Positions 19,554 to 32,927 are shown, counted from the first letter of the stretch. The stretch: 64,000 bases of DNA from Acrasis kona (GCA_026419775.2 JAOPGA020001602.1:62001-126000); one strand, 5' to 3'. Notes: generated by a model from the letters alone, not told the origin. Numbers and translations are program-made.

Positions 19554-21454
19554 TTATTTCAACAGGAAGGGATGTCCTTCAGTGTTGAATACATACTTGT
19601 CAAGAGGTATCACATCAGGTCCGCTAAACAATAGATACAAATACTTTAGCGTTTCGGCAAAGAAAAAGGATTGCATTGAATTGTTCTTCTCAAAGGGTTT
19701 CTTGGTAACATCCTTGAGACCACTGAAGGACGAATCCGTTCTACAATACTTTACAATATTTTCGAATATTCTCCATCCAGCCTCTCTGTATTTATCATCG
19801 CCCGTGATCCTGAAAAAGTAAAACAAACTCTCAATCGTTTCTGGGCGCAGATAGTAAGCACTATTCGTAAACTCTAAACTACCATCTTCAAATTTCACAG
19901 TGTCAGCAGCGATCCCGCTTGGTTGAACATCATATAACATTACACAAGTGGACAAAACATTATCAGCAAACACCAAGTGAGAGGTTCTTTTTTCTTTTGG
20001 GTACAAATCATTGTTCTTTACATGTTTGGTTCCTAGTGCAATCATTCCCGGTGCAAAGCAAGTAAGGTGCTCAAAAAGGTACTGTTGTTTATTGTTTTGG
20101 TATTCCGTAATAAAAGTATGATTCCCGTTAAAAGTAAAACTCAAGTTTTCAATCATTGCATCAACACTTTCAAGGTACATTTTCAAAAATACGGTCTCTG
20201 TAGGATCCATCAAGTGCTGTTTGAGCAAGTCTACAATGTTTAGTAAAAAAAAAGTATGTGATTCTTACATTCATAAAAACTGTCACCCAAGCCTCCTATC
20301 GTAACCTTACTTGACACATCAAAGGCACCATTTTCAATCTTTATTTTTACTGGATAAAGTCCTTTGGGTAATCCCTTCGCTTTGAGTTGCTGATCCCTTA
20401 AAAGTATGATTTGGTCGCTCATTTTTTGGTACAATTCTTTGTCGTTTGTTAGCCGTGCTAGACGTTTGAATTCCAGTTGGACGGATCCAACTTCACTCAA
20501 GATGGAAGCACCTTGCATCCATGCTGCATTACCTGCAACTCCTCTAAGACTGTTAAATGTTGAATGGTAGGTCGCTTACGTTTTTGTGATAATTTCATGA
20601 AAAGGCAACCCACTTTCAGAGTCAAAGGCGGGTAGCATTAATTTGCTCAACTCTTTTGCTTTATTCAGGTATAGGATGTTACCTGATAAATCATAAGCAC
20701 TGATTAAACCTCCCAAATAGCGAATGGATGTTTCAAACACTGAAATGAACTTTTCAGAAACAAAGTTAATTTTTGAAACATGGTCTTCACATCGCGGTAG
20801 TAAATGTTTCAAGTCCATGATAATTATGGTGTCTAACGAATCTACTATTGTTACTCCCCATCCACCCCAAGAATCATTCGTCTGATGTGATTAATTAGAG
20901 GATAAAGTACAACTTACAATGTTGGAAGTTGGACGAATCTCATCGTGTCCGAATGCATGTATTTCATAGCCAGTCCACGCATGTACGAAGGCATCTTTTA
21001 CTGCCCCTCTTCTAAATTCAGTTTTGTGATCTCTATGAAATGCACGGTCGCCACCCTCCAACTGTCTAACAACCTCTAAAACTCTCTCCGCACTCGATAA
21101 TAACCATCCGAAAAAGAAAAATATAGAAAGAACAATTATCAAGCAGAGCGAGCTTAAAACAAATCCAGAGAAAGCAATTCTTCTTAGTTTCTGCTGCATT
21201 TGTAACTTTTGTTGGTATCTATGCCGTTGTTGAAATGACCCGGTTCCCAAAGGGTTCAACAATATTGGCTCTGCACTTTTAAAGGTGGAAATCAAGCTAT
21301 AGATTCTTGATCTTAATATTTTATAAATTCTTCTTATTCTTCTCCATTTTCTATTTCTATTTGTGTCTTTGGTGGATGGATTGATCTTTGGGTCGGTCAT
21401 TGGTATCATTTCAACAAAAACGGTTGTTTCTTTACAAAATATAACCTGTCCCAC
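19554..21454 (-). CDS. class I alpha-1,2-mannosidase (GH47), type II membrane protein
   Basis: Trims mannose from N-glycans in the ER/Golgi. A cytosolic basic tail is followed by one membrane anchor (about residues 96-120, SGFVLSSLCLIIVLSIFFFF) and the GH47 (alpha/alpha)7 domain: DAFVHAWTGYEIHAFGHDE, NDSWGGWGVTIVDSLDT, ETSIRYLGGLISAYD, GSVQLEFKRLARLTND, GGLGDSFYEYLLKQHL, FAPGMIALG, YLRPETIESLFYFF, SFFFAETLKYLYLLF and VFNTEGHP (usually TEAHP). Acidic catalytic residues in HDE and PETIE are present. Four short introns (about 36, 30 and 35-45 nt) lie near 20919, 20576, 20260 and 20230. The order and spacing are those of ER/Golgi mannosidase I rather than EDEM. Confidence 0.9.
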
Positions 21455-21606
21455 TGTGTTGTGCAGAATGTCTATGAGCTGAATTTGTTATAGAGTAGTT
21501 GAAACTTTTCAAACTTTTATCTTCAAAATTACCGAGACGCAACACAGTACATTACAAGAGCACCCCCACAATTTGAGTTTGAGTTTGAAGACAAAATGTT
21601 TCTTAG

Positions 21607-21955
21607 ATGATGGATGTTGACAAGAATAATAGCGACATGAATGAAGATTCAACAATTCATCAAAATAGAACTCCGTCATCTGATTTATTTGAAAACTTTT
21701 ATGTGGACGCTGAACCGCAGCAAACAGAGCAAGATGAGGGCACCACTACATTAGAGAGCCGTAGGAGTTCAGAAGTTGCGCAGATTGAATACTCAACAAT
21801 CCCCACATAATTCGATTTTGGATGGGAAGGGAGGCGCCAAAAATGCATCTTTACCAGTTATCCAGGGGAATCATCTTAGACCGCAAAAAGTTAGACTTGA
21901 GCACTTATTATCTTCTTTAACTATGGGTTTGATTGTTTGGTTACGAAGTGGATGA
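21607..21955 (+). CDS. small hypothetical protein with a frame break
   Basis: Unrecognised. It opens MMDVDKNNSDMNEDSTIHQN and is acidic and Ser/Thr-rich. In its own frame it stops at 21810, but skipping one base close to 21781 continues it with LNTQQSPHNSILDGKGGAK, NASLPVIQGNHLRPQKVRLE and HLLSSLTMGLIVWLRSG to a stop at 21955, giving about 115 residues with a basic, hydrophobic end. It may be a soluble protein with a C-terminal tail anchor. The one-base surplus matches the pattern at other genes here. Confidence 0.4.
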
Positions 21956-22354
21956 TCAACTATAAAAAAATTAATTGTACATAACCACTTTGTTTGAAGA
22001 AAACTTTAATCCATCAAAACAAAGGCAAACACTAATTTTTATTTACAGATTGATTGTTTTGTCTTTCATCTGGGTCCTTAGTGACAGAATTCGTCATCAG
22101 GTTGTAGAGGGTCGGTCACAACCACAATATTTTTCAATAAACATATGTCGTAGCCACAGTCTGTGATTGGTCACAAATGAACACGTTACAGATTGTGTCT
22201 TAATCCCGAATCTTTCTCCGGAGGTTGAGCGGAATTTTCCTGGTTGGTCCAAATTCAATATTATTTCGGAGTTTCCACTCCGTATAGTAGGTTTGCACAA
22301 CATCCAACATCCTTTTTTATAACCAAAAAAGTTTCCGTAGACAGTACTGACTAC
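21956..22354. other. intergenic region upstream of the giant receptor gene
   Basis: No coding evidence. The stretch is AT-rich, with an AATAAA at about 22138 and several short open frames of poor composition on both strands. The last 100 bases presumably contain the receptor promoter and leader. Confidence 0.45.
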
Positions 22355-25300
22355 ATGGAGTCAAGAGTGTTCGTGCTACTTGCATTTCTGCTGTTCATAG
22401 CTACAGTCGAAGCTTGGTCTTGTAACGGTATAGACTTCTCATCCACATCTGTTTGTAGCGGGTAAGTCATTATGATGATTTTATTTGATGTCAACACGTA
22501 TCAGAAACGGAGTATGCGAAAGCGATGGTACCTGTAACTGTATGACAGGATACGCAGGAGAATATTGTCAGTACAACGACTTTCCGGCTGGATCATTTTG
22601 TGGTCAGAGCAAGCAGTACCTGGTTAATAACGTTACGTTGAATTACCAACAAGCGGAAGACTGGTGCGTACAATATTTCAAGGGACACTTAACAAGTATA
22701 TCCTGCGCCGATGAGGATACTTTTATTTATCAGTCGGTACGAGATACCAGGACTAATTTTGGTGCCTTCTTTTTCGGCTACGACACCTTATCAGGGTCAT
22801 TCAAATGGTTGGATGGTTCGACAAGTAACTATACAAACTGGAGGGGAGGAGAACCAAACGCAGCTGTCATCGCCGGGTAAGTCGTAAAAAAAATTCAACT
22901 ATTTATCTTGCTTAGTGAGACTGAAGCCTGCGTAGCTGGCAATGCAGTCTCAGCCGGTAAGTGGTACGATTATCGATGTTCCAATAGATACATCAGCGTT
23001 TGCGCTCGATACACGATGCCAATTTCATCTTGCAGTATTTTTTGTGGTAAATCAAATTTGATACATTTTTGTTAATTTGTGATCAGGTGGAACATGTTAC
23101 TCTGATAGTTATGTATGTAGTGGAAATGGAGTCTGTTCGGATAATGAAGTGTGCACGTGTAGAAGCGGTTTCTCTGGCAAATACTGCGAAGTCATGCAGT
23201 CGACCATGCCTGACGGAAATACTTATGACTACTTTTTAGTCAACTCGGCAAAAACATGGAACAGAGCGGAACAAAACTGCATTGATGATTACGACGGACA
23301 TTTATTGTCCATACTTTCTATCGAAGAGAGAATTGCCATTACTTCACACATGTTGAACGCATTTGGCGGTCGACGCATAACTAATGACTGTAAGTATCTT
23401 TTATTCAACACAACTACAATGCATAGATTGGATCGGATCATACAATAGTTTTAATTTAAATAGGTGGATGTGGTCAGATTTCTCTACTCAAGATTTCTCT
23501 GCTGCTAGATGGTTGGCGGGTGAACCTGTACGTATCTTTTACCTTTCTTATATTTACCATCATGATAGAATAATAACGACAATATCGAAAGGGTAACTGT
23601 TTTTAGACCAAATAGACATTATGCGGGAAGTTCATCCGGTATCGGAAATGGTTTATTCTCGCTTTCTAATGACTACCCTGTGTCTGCAGGTCTGAATTAT
23701 ATTTGTAAAAGACCTACGATACCTGCTACGACTTGTAATGGCGTATCAGCCAGCAGTAATTCTGTTTGCAGTTCTTCAGGCGCATGCGTGGGTCAAAACA
23801 TGTGTGTTTGTCGTTCTTTTAGAACTGGTCTCAATTGTGAGTTGACGACTACAAAATCTCTACCTTCTATCGCTACTTCTTGTAGAACTTTGATCAAATT
23901 CAATAATCAACTCGTGTCTGGTTACTACACCATATCTACTGCAAGTGGTAACGTGACCGTTTATTGTGATATGAGTAAAGATTTTGGCGGTTGGACGAGG
24001 TTGAGCAAAATAGATCGAACGGTTGTAAGTTGGCAGTTGACAAATGACACCGTTATTCCGCTGGATGACCTTGCAATTGATTTTAATCAAATTTATATCT
24101 CTGATCGTGGAACTGTTTCCTCCATGAACTTTAGTTTGGTAGTTAACGGATTCAACACTTCTATACTAGGATTCCAATTTAATAATAACATGTCCGGTAT
24201 TTATTTCCAATCTGGTTATCGTGTTAATTGCTCTCCTGATATACGACTCTTGTCTGCTTCTAATTATGAGCTGTCAACGTCATCCGTTATTTTTACAAAA
24301 CCCGCTGGTGTGACGAGGTTGACGGGCATCATGTCTGTGACAGACGCCGCTAATTTTAAATCTCAATGCGATAATACTTTTATGAACTATGCTTATTCTG
24401 TTAGAGCAGATGTTTATGTTAGAATGAAACTAACTTGTTATTCCATAAGTGAATATGATTTTACTCGAGTCTGTAGCGGTAATGGAACTTGTGTCAGTTC
24501 AAATACTTGTGTGTGTAATAGTGGTTATTATGGCAATCAATGTCAATCATGGGATTGCTATAATATATCTTCAACAAGTAGTTCTGCTTGTTCAGGAAAC
24601 GGTTCTTGTATTGCTCCCAATGTTTGCTCTTGTAACCAAGGTTACTATGGTACTGATTGTCAAATGTGGAGTTGTAATGGAGTTGCAAAAAATAGCAGCA
24701 GCGTGTGCTCCAATAATGGAACTTGTATCGCACCTAACCAGTGTCAATGTAAACCTGGATTCTACGGCACTAGGTGCGAGGCATATTCATGCGCCGGTAC
24801 TATATTTAACTCAACTAGAGTTTGTTCTAATAGAGGTACTTGTCCTGGTCCTTCTCTGTTGAGGACATACCCAATGCTAGGACCACGTAGAACTGGTCAG
24901 ATCTCGTTTAGTGATTATAGCTTTTCAGGAACTGTAGATACTTTCAATTTTATTGGAGGTAATTGGCAAGATAGCATTCAATTCGGTATGTCTAACATTA
25001 ATTACACTAGCCCCATCTATTATTCTACAGGTGGAGGATCACCACGGTATTTACAACTAGCACCTGGTGATTATATCAAAAACGTGACCATCTACTATCA
25101 TTATCTATTATTGTTTTGTTTCAGTTTCAAGTCAAAGTTCAACGTTACGTATCAATCTAGTTCAGGATGTAAAGTCACTAATCTTGTCAACGCCACTTCT
25201 TATACACTTGATGACAACGAGAACTTGATTGGGTTTTATGGCAACTGGATATCGTCTAGTAATGATGGCTTGAATCAGCTAGGTCTTTACACTCAAGTAC

Positions 25301-28300
25301 CTGGAAGTGGTTGCCAATGTAATGCGGGTTATTACGGCACCGACTGTTCTATTTGGACATGCAATCAAATAAAAATGAACTCTGATGATGTTTGCTCTGG
25401 AGTAGGTGTTTGTTCATCTTTTAATCGTTGTAATTGCTCGAGTCGTTATTATGGAAGTGATTGTGAATCTTTTAATTGTAATGGAATCATTAAAAATGAT
25501 AGTAGAGTTTGTTCCGGTGGGAACGGTACTTGTATCGCACCTGATACATGTAGTTGTGACTCTGGTTATTATGGTACTAATTGTGAGCTATGGAATTGTT
25601 TTGGTTACGCAAAATCAAACAGTTCAGTTTGCTCCAAAAATGGTACGTGCATTGCACCTGATACATGTAGTTGCAATACAGGTTATGTAGGATCTAGGTG
25701 TGAATCTTGGACATGTAACGGCACACTCAACACAAATCCCTCTGTCTGTTCAGGCAATGGAACATGTACTGCACCTAATACTTGTACTTGTTCAAATGGC
25801 TATATAGGAAGTCAATGTAGCAGATGGAATTGTTTTGGTAACCAATGCAGTGGTAATGGGTCTTGTTATGCACCGGATAAATGTTGGTGTAATCAAGGAT
25901 ATGAAGGTAGATCATGTGAAGCGTATCGCTGTGGTGGTATTATGTTTAATAGTACTCTTGTTTGCAGTACTAATGGAACTTGCATATCGCCTAGCAAATG
26001 TAATTGTAAGACTGGATTTGATGGTTCGAATTGTGAGGCATGGAGATGTTATGGTACATTATTCAACTCTACAAATGTTTGTAGTGGAAACGGAACATGT
26101 ACTGATGTCGACAAATGTGTTTGCAAACCAGGGTTCTATGGGCAGAGATGCGAAGCTTATAACTGTTATGGAACCATGTTTAATGCTACTAGTGTATGTT
26201 CTAGAAACGGAACTTGTACTGCGCCTGACACTTGTGCGTGTAAATCAGGATTCTACGGTCAGCGATGTGAATCTTTCAACTGTTATGGAACTATGTACAA
26301 CTCGTCGAAGGTATGTTCTGGTAATGGTACGTGTATTGGGCCTAGTCAATGCAAATGCAACAGTGGATTCTATGGTCAGCAATGTGATGGTTATAACTGT
26401 TACGGAGATATCTACAACTCGACATCTGCTTGTTCATCGGGAAATGGAACGTGTATAGGAGTGGATAATTGCTTGTGTGATACTGGGTATTTCGGTCAAA
26501 GATGCGAGGAATGGAGATGTTACAATACGTTGTACAATAATAGTGGGGTATGTAGTGGTAGGGGTGTTTGTATTAGTCCTAACACTTGTGCATGTAGCAG
26601 TGGGTTTATAGGAGCAAATTGCAATAGTACTACTCCCACACCAACTCCAACGCCTACTCCAACACGCACACCAACATCTACACCGACGCCTTCTCCCACA
26701 CCAACTCCTACTCCCACACCGACGCCTACACTGACACCTACTCCCACACCAACGCCTACACCTACGCCTACACGGACTCCTACTCCCACACCGACATCCA
26801 CTCTTCCTCAAACTCCTACACCTACTCTAACGCCAACACCTACACCAACTCAAACTCTCACACCTACACTAACGCCTACACCTACTCAAACTCCTACACC
26901 TACACCTACTCTAACACCTACACCAACTCAAACTCCTACATCTACACCCACACTTACCCTAACTCAAACTCCCACACCTACCCTAACACCAACACCCACA
27001 CCAACGCCTACACCGACTGTCACGTCAACTCCCACACCTACGCCTACACGCACTCCTACTCCCACACCGACATCCACTCTTTCTCAAACTCCCACACCTA
27101 CGTCTACACCCATTCAAACTCCCACACCATCATTCACTCTTCCTCAAACTCCTACACCTACTCTAACGCCAACACCTACACCAACTCAAACTCCTACATC
27201 AACACCCACACTTACTCTAACTCCCACACCTACTTTAGCACCAACACCTACTCTAACTCAAACTCCCACACCATCATTCACTCTTCCTCAAACTCCTACA
27301 TCTACACTAACGCCCACACCCACACCTACACTAACGCCCACACCCACACCTTCACCTACCCTAACTCAAACTCCTACATTAACGCATACACCGACTGCCA
27401 CATCAACTCCTATGCCTACGCCTGCACCCACTCAAACTCCCACACCGACATCCACTCTTCCTCAAACTCCTACACTCACTCAAACACCTACCTCAACTCA
27501 AACTCCGACACCTACTCCCAATTCTACACCGACTCTCACACCAACCACAACTCAGATTGCAACTACCACTCCTCTACCAACACTGACCCTCACATCCACA
27601 TCAACTCCTACACCAACACTAACACCAACACACACACCTTCGTCAACACCCGCTTCTACATCAACTCTTACGCTCACTCCTTCTCCAACTCTTACACCCA
27701 CACTTGCTCCTACCTCCACGCCTACCACAACACCATCAATATTCTCACCCACTCCAACACCTAACTCTGCACCCAATCTTACACCAACGCCAACACCTAC
27801 AACAATCCAAACGCCAACACCTACTCCTTCACCCGCATCTCCCACATCCACTTCTATAACAACAGAAACACATACTCCCACTCCCACACCAACACCAACT
27901 CCCTCCTCCACTTTTACCTCTGACCTCACTCCATCTCCTACACCTACTTCTACACCAATATCTACAGCCAATCCAACACCCACACCTACTCTAACTAGGA
28001 TTTTAACTTCAACATCAACACCTACATTAACTCTAATACCCTCTCCTACTGCCACATCAACTCCTACACCTACGCCTACACCCATTCAAACTCCCACACC
28101 GACATCCACTCTTTCTCAAACTCCTACACCCACTCCAACTCCCACACCCACACCTACCCTAACTCAAACTCCAACACCGACACCGTCATCCACACATACA
28201 TCAGCACCAATACTAACGCAGACCACTTCTCCAACACCCACTCCAGTGCCATATATTATAGGTTTCGTACAAAGCGGTGTTACAGTTATGTACTATTACG

Positions 28301-30114
28301 ACTCAACTACTAATACATCTACTATATTGTCTGTTGATGTTACGAATGGTACGCAAACTATAACAGTGATAAAGACGGGCATAGAAGGTGTGATAACGCA
28401 GATAGCGCCAACTACTTCCTCTAGTAATACAGATATCATTATATCAACATATAGCAATGGTGGGACTACAATATCACAACTCAATTTTGTTCCAAATAGT
28501 AATATTACAGTTGTTGCATCTATTGTTGGCACAAGTAACAGCTTGATAACTGTGTATGACCCAGTTACCAATACAACTTCAATACTCATAACAGTAAACA
28601 GACCAGATGGATCCACAGTGTTGAGCTCAGTCACTGTTCCGAGTACAATAAGTTCGAATCCAATTTCTCTATCGAACATTACTGTTGTCACAATTGTACC
28701 ATCAGGTGGTAGTATTGCTGTATTTACCGTTTATAATAACGCAACTGGTACATCTACAGTCTATTACTTGTCTACAAACACTACTAGCAACAGTGCAACA
28801 ATTAGTAGCTACAACACAGACACAAAGACATCTACTGTATCTACTACAATTCCTATTACACCTGGTTATACACCTGTACTAACTAGTACAGATAATGGCT
28901 ACTCTATTACAACAGGAGATTACAGTGCTGTTAATATACCAAAGACAAGTAGTTCAAATACAACTCTTTCCTCAATAATAGTAATTGTATTGACGCCCGC
29001 TCAAACGTCAACTCCATCATCTACCCCTACACCAACTCCAAGTCCCACTTTGTCACAAGTACCAACTACCTCACCATCTACTTTATCTCCTACTTCCTTC
29101 CCAACAATAACTCCATCCCAAACACCTACCGCCACACCTTCCATACAACCATCATCATCAACTTTACGCACTCCCACACCATCACAATTCTTGACAACAA
29201 CTCCATCCGGAAACCCAACAGAACCACAGTCACCAGGCATTGTTCTAAATATTAAAGATTCTGAACAAATAAAAGGATTCTTTAATGGATCTAGCTCTAC
29301 CATGCTTGGAAATGATGCACAACCGGATATCACTGTATCCCAAAATAGCAACAATCAAGCTGTTGTAATGATCGCATCTCAGTTCACCGCTGGTATTTCT
29401 ACCAGAAGAACTCTAGTGTCATCTGTTAAATCTAAATTTACATCACTGTATTGCAAATTTAGAATCAACACTTGTTCAGCAGGACTCAATCCTGCTGAGC
29501 TTTGGCTAAGCAACGATAAAACTTTTGTTAGAGTTACATTTGTATATAATGATGTTTCTTATCTTGATGTAAGAGCGACTCAGGGTGCGCTTACATATGC
29601 TGGTAAAAAACGGTTTGACATATCGTTAATGTCTGTTTATGATGTTACAATGACTATCGGTGTGCTACAATCTGGGCTATCTTATATTAACGCCACTGTT
29701 GTCTCTGATTCTGTTGCATCATCCTTTACATTAAATTTGAACCTGCCTTTTGCAATGCCCAGTCAAGTATTTTCTTTGGTTGTGTCACAAAGTAATATAG
29801 ATGTTAACAACACAAATACTTTGAGTCGTGGTTTACTCTCAGATGGTGCATCTGTCGAAATTTATCGTCTTGGTGCCAATTCAAATCCAACGGATTACGC
29901 TAGTGATAATTCTACCCGGGTAGAATTCGCTTCTGCTGCTCCCTCTTCGATTTTTTTCTATATCCCAATCGTACTCGTGTTAGTGGTGTGCTTTGCTGCT
30001 ATTCTTATACTTATGGCTATTATTATTGGTGTTGTTTTGCACAGGAGAAGATCAAAGGTATTACCCCACACAAATACATATGAAGAAGACGAAGAAGAAC
30101 CTGTATATGCTTAA
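22355..30114 (+). CDS. giant type I membrane receptor: C-type lectin, EGF, fibrinogen-like and jacalin-like domains on a Thr-Pro stalk
   Basis: Cell-surface adhesion or recognition protein of about 2,450 residues. In order: signal peptide ([17 protein letters not shown]); EGF-like; C-type lectin domain 1 (22585-23030, [17 protein letters not shown]); EGF; C-type lectin domain 2 (23210-23700); EGF; fibrinogen-like module (23880-24430, [11 protein letters not shown].., [16 protein letters not shown]); EGF repeats; jacalin-like lectin module (24865-25305); about a dozen EGF-like repeats (pattern NGTCxxPxxCxCxxGYxGxxCE); a roughly 540-residue Thr/Pro stalk (26630-28245); a Ser/Thr-rich beta-type segment; a second short stalk; a C-terminal ectodomain (29240-29870); one helix ([20 protein letters not shown]); and an acidic 20-residue tail with Tyr ([13 protein letters not shown]). 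Five short introns lie before 23680; the rest is one exon. Many N-glycosylation sequons sit in the EGF repeats. Ligand unknown. Confidence 0.85.
26630..28245 (+). repeat. hypervariable ACN-CCN (Thr-Pro) coding repeat
   Basis: About 1.6 kb of imperfect 6- and 12-base repeats such as ACTCCTACACCT and CCAACACCC, encoding TPTP with occasional L, Q, S or A. The coding strand is nearly free of G, so the other strand is G-rich and shows long Val/Gly pseudo-frames. Larger units recur, for example blocks that encode [10 protein letters not shown] and [10 protein letters not shown]. It works as a rigid, probably O-glycosylated stalk. Length is expected to vary between alleles. Confidence 0.9.
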
Positions 30115-30470
30115 GCCGTTTGTTATCTTTTGTCGTATTCATGTACCCCTTTGATTGAATAAAAGTAATTCTATTTATTGACATGACTGTTTTCTATTAT
30201 CATGCAAGTTATGAGACTGTCCAATGTTTGTCATTATGATTGATGACGGTTGTGCATCTTTACAATTTACATGAATACATTAAAAGGGATATTATGATTT
30301 TAAATTTATGAACAAGATCGTAATACTCAATTTAGATTTGTTATTACTGTAGAATTGAACATTTATTGAGTATTTGTCTAATCATCCGACATTTTATCCC
30401 GAACTTCAATTCAGTTCTTCGTTGAGAAATTTCACATAAAATTTTCAAGGATGTTGTAAGGAGCACAATT
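30115..30470. other. intergenic region after the receptor gene
   Basis: The first 60 bases hold the receptor 3' end with an AATAAAAG signal at about 30158. The rest is AT-rich without coding frames and runs into the start of the polyprenyl synthase gene. Confidence 0.5.
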
Positions 30471-31820
30471 ATGATAACAAACACATTGAACCACACACGG
30501 CGCGTACTCACGGGGACTTCTATTCAGCAATATAAAAGTCTCTTAATAATAAATCAAATATGCAGATATTCTTTGTTCAATACAATTAAAACGAAATTAA
30601 TGAACACATCTCTCTCCTCAATGAAGTTACCAAAGCTCTTAGTACGACAATCAACAACATATTTAATTAACTATAATAGTCTGTAGATGATGAATCCAAA
30701 ATAATTCACAAGGAGGATGCACAAATAGACTCAAACGTAGTGGGTGGATCATATCGTCAGGCATTACAAGATATCATCAAACATGAAAAGCGCGAAACAA
30801 GCGACGACTCCGTCAAATCAACAATCGATGGCGATATGACAATAATATCAGATAGCGTTCTCGGTAGTGTTAAAGTGGACCATCCTGTACTAGATGCAGC
30901 TGCGGCTTACTTCTTTCAAATATCAGGAAAAAGGTTTCGTCCAATGTTAGTCCTACTCGTCGCTAGAGCTATAAACAAGGGAGCCACACCAGAGCACATC
31001 GAAAACATCATGGCAAAACAAAGAAAAGTCGCAGAGAGCACTGAAATCATCCATGTGGCCAGTTTGATCCACGACGACATTGTTGACGGCTCTGACACAA
31101 GAAGAGGCATTCCATCATTAAACACCAAGTTTGGTAATAAAGTTGCAGTTCTGGCCGGAGACTTTTTACTTGCAAGAAGTTCATTGACGCTTGCAAGACT
31201 GGGTAACATTGAAGTTGTTGAATTGTTTTCGACCGTCATTGAGCATTTATCTCATGGAGAGGTATTGCAAATGGCAGGAAAAGGTACGTTAAACTGTTTT
31301 TCACACAATTAACATTTCAGGAAAACAAAACTTTGATAATTACATGAGGACCATTTACTTCAAGACGGCATCATTAATTGCACACAGCTGCAAAGCCGCA
31401 GCAGTCCTATCAGGCGCGCCGCTACACATTGTCGAAGCAGCATACAATTTCGGAAAACACATTGGAATAGCTTATCAACTTACTGACGACACTTTGGACT
31501 TTACACAGAACGAGGGACTTTTAGGAAAACCATCACAAGGAGCAGACATGAGGTTGGGAATCTCCACTGCACCCATTCTATATGCAGCCAAACAATATCC
31601 AAATGAAATGAACGAATTAATATCTAGAAAATTTTCAAACGATGGAGATGTTGAATCGGCAATGGAGTTTGTAAAAAAGAGTCAAGCCGTTGAGCATACC
31701 CAAGATTTGGCGGCGAGTCATTTTAAGAAGGCGGTTGATGCGGCTCTACAATTTGAACCAAGTCCAACGCGCACTGCAATGATTTCTTTAATAAGGAAAA
31801 TCATGGAGAGGGATCATTAA
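30471..31820 (+). CDS. COQ1: mitochondrial long-chain polyprenyl diphosphate synthase (ubiquinone side chain)
   Basis: Makes the polyprenyl tail of ubiquinone from farnesyl- or geranylgeranyl-PP and IPP. The N-terminus (MITNTLNHTRRVLTGTSIQQ) is rich in Arg/Thr/Ser with few acids, as in a mitochondrial presequence. Splicing a 38-nt intron (30642-30679, GTACGA..ATAATAG) in phase 0 joins MKLPKLL to SVDDESKI. Catalytic landmarks: GKRFRPMLVLL, first aspartate-rich motif LIHDDIVDGSDTRRG, KTASLIAHSCKAAA, second aspartate-rich motif YQLTDDTLDF and GKPSQGADMR. A second intron lies at about 31283-31320. Length and motifs fit hexa- to decaprenyl synthases; chain length cannot be read off safely. Confidence 0.9.
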
Positions 31821-32016
31821 AAAATTATTTTGTTTTACTTGACTGTTTGTGATGTGGTCCAACCAATTTTTAGCATGTCTCTTTTACTCAGTCTAGAATG
31901 ATTGAAATTGTTTCTACTATTGGAATTATAAGGTAAAATTTGCAAATTGAAAGTGAATGTCTTTGTAATTAATCAGAGGAGAATAAGTGATAGCAGTTGC
32001 ATCTTGTTTGAAATAT

Positions 32017-32916
32017 TTATTTATCTAAACAATGTAGAGTATAGCTTAGTTCATCGGAGAAGACGTATTTTCCAGTCTCCATGTTGACTGCAATAAGCTT
32101 GGATTCCTCTTGTAGGTTTTTACACGAAATGTACATTGTTTTAATGGATGGATCATAAAGGGTGTCGAAAACATTGTAGTTGATGGGAAGGTCAGTAATT
32201 TGTCTGATTACTTCTCCAGATTTGACATCAAGTTGAACTACAATGGATACCAAATTATAGTTCAATACTGCGTATAAAATTCCTTTCGTAGAATCCATTT
32301 CAAGCGCTGAGGGGTAGGCGGGAGGTTTTGCGTCCGAGAACACTTTCATCTCCAGAGGATCCACACCAATGATTCTAAAATCTCCCTCATCATCGATTGT
32401 GGCAAAGAACAATTTTCTACACTTTTGACAGTAGGTAGAGATGCCAAGCATTGGTAGTCCCTTGATGGGAAATTGTGGTGTTATTTCGTTTGTAGTTTGG
32501 TTGTAATAAACAAAGTTCCATGTGTCTGTTTCCTCTACGTATCCAATTCCATAAATGTTGTGATTTGTGTCGTCAATCTCCAAATGAGTCATCTTGTGTG
32601 TGGAGGTAACCTTCTTCACTACACCCGTTTTGGCATCCAGAGTTGTGAGGTCTACAGTGTAGTCTTTATCGACGTTTTCTGTGGTGACCACAAATTCGTT
32701 GGTGTATCTGTTGTATACACATTGCCCAGGATATATACTGGCTGGCTTCTCCATGGGGAGTTCTGAAATCTTCTTTGTAGCACCACTTGTGGCGTTGATG
32801 AGAAGTTCGAATGTTGGTTTTTGGGTAAAGTCCAACACATCAGTTGTGAAGGTAAAATAGGGAGCTTGGGCAAGAGCAGCACAAAGCAAAGCAAAACATA
32901 ACACAACCTTTAGCAT
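32017..32916 (-). CDS. secreted beta-propeller-like protein, unknown function
   Basis: Unrecognised. The start at 32916 gives a classical signal peptide (MLKVVLCFALLCAALAQA) and a mature protein of about 280 residues. Repeating strand patterns of the kind LYDPSIKTMYISCKN and EIDDTNHNIYGIGYV suggest a blade-type beta-propeller. It has no membrane anchor and several Cys residues (CVYNRY, YCQKCRKLFF). The frame is open for 21 codons upstream of this Met, but that part would place a second hydrophobic stretch before the signal peptide, so I prefer 32916. Likely extracellular or in a lysosome-like compartment. Confidence 0.7.
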   Translation of the reverse strand: MLKVVLCFALLCAALAQAPYFTFTTDVLDFTQKPTFELLINATSGATKKISELPMEKPASIYPGQCVYNRYTNEFVVTTENVDKDYTVDLTTLDAKTGVVKKVTSTHKMTHLEIDDTNHNIYGIGYVEETDTWNFVYYNQTTNEITPQFPIKGLPMLGISTYCQKCRKLFFATIDDEGDFRIIGVDPLEMKVFSDAKPPAYPSALEMDSTKGILYAVLNYNLVSIVVQLDVKSGEVIRQITDLPINYNVFDTLYDPSIKTMYISCKNLQEESKLIAVNMETGKYVFSDELSYTLHCLDK

Positions 32917-32927
32917 GGTTACACCCG

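Noticed and set aside
26520-28085. Minus-strand Val/Gly-rich frames opposite the Thr-Pro stalk
   Set aside because: They are mirror images of the ACN-CCN repeat; composition is purely that of the repeat and no start or splice context supports them.
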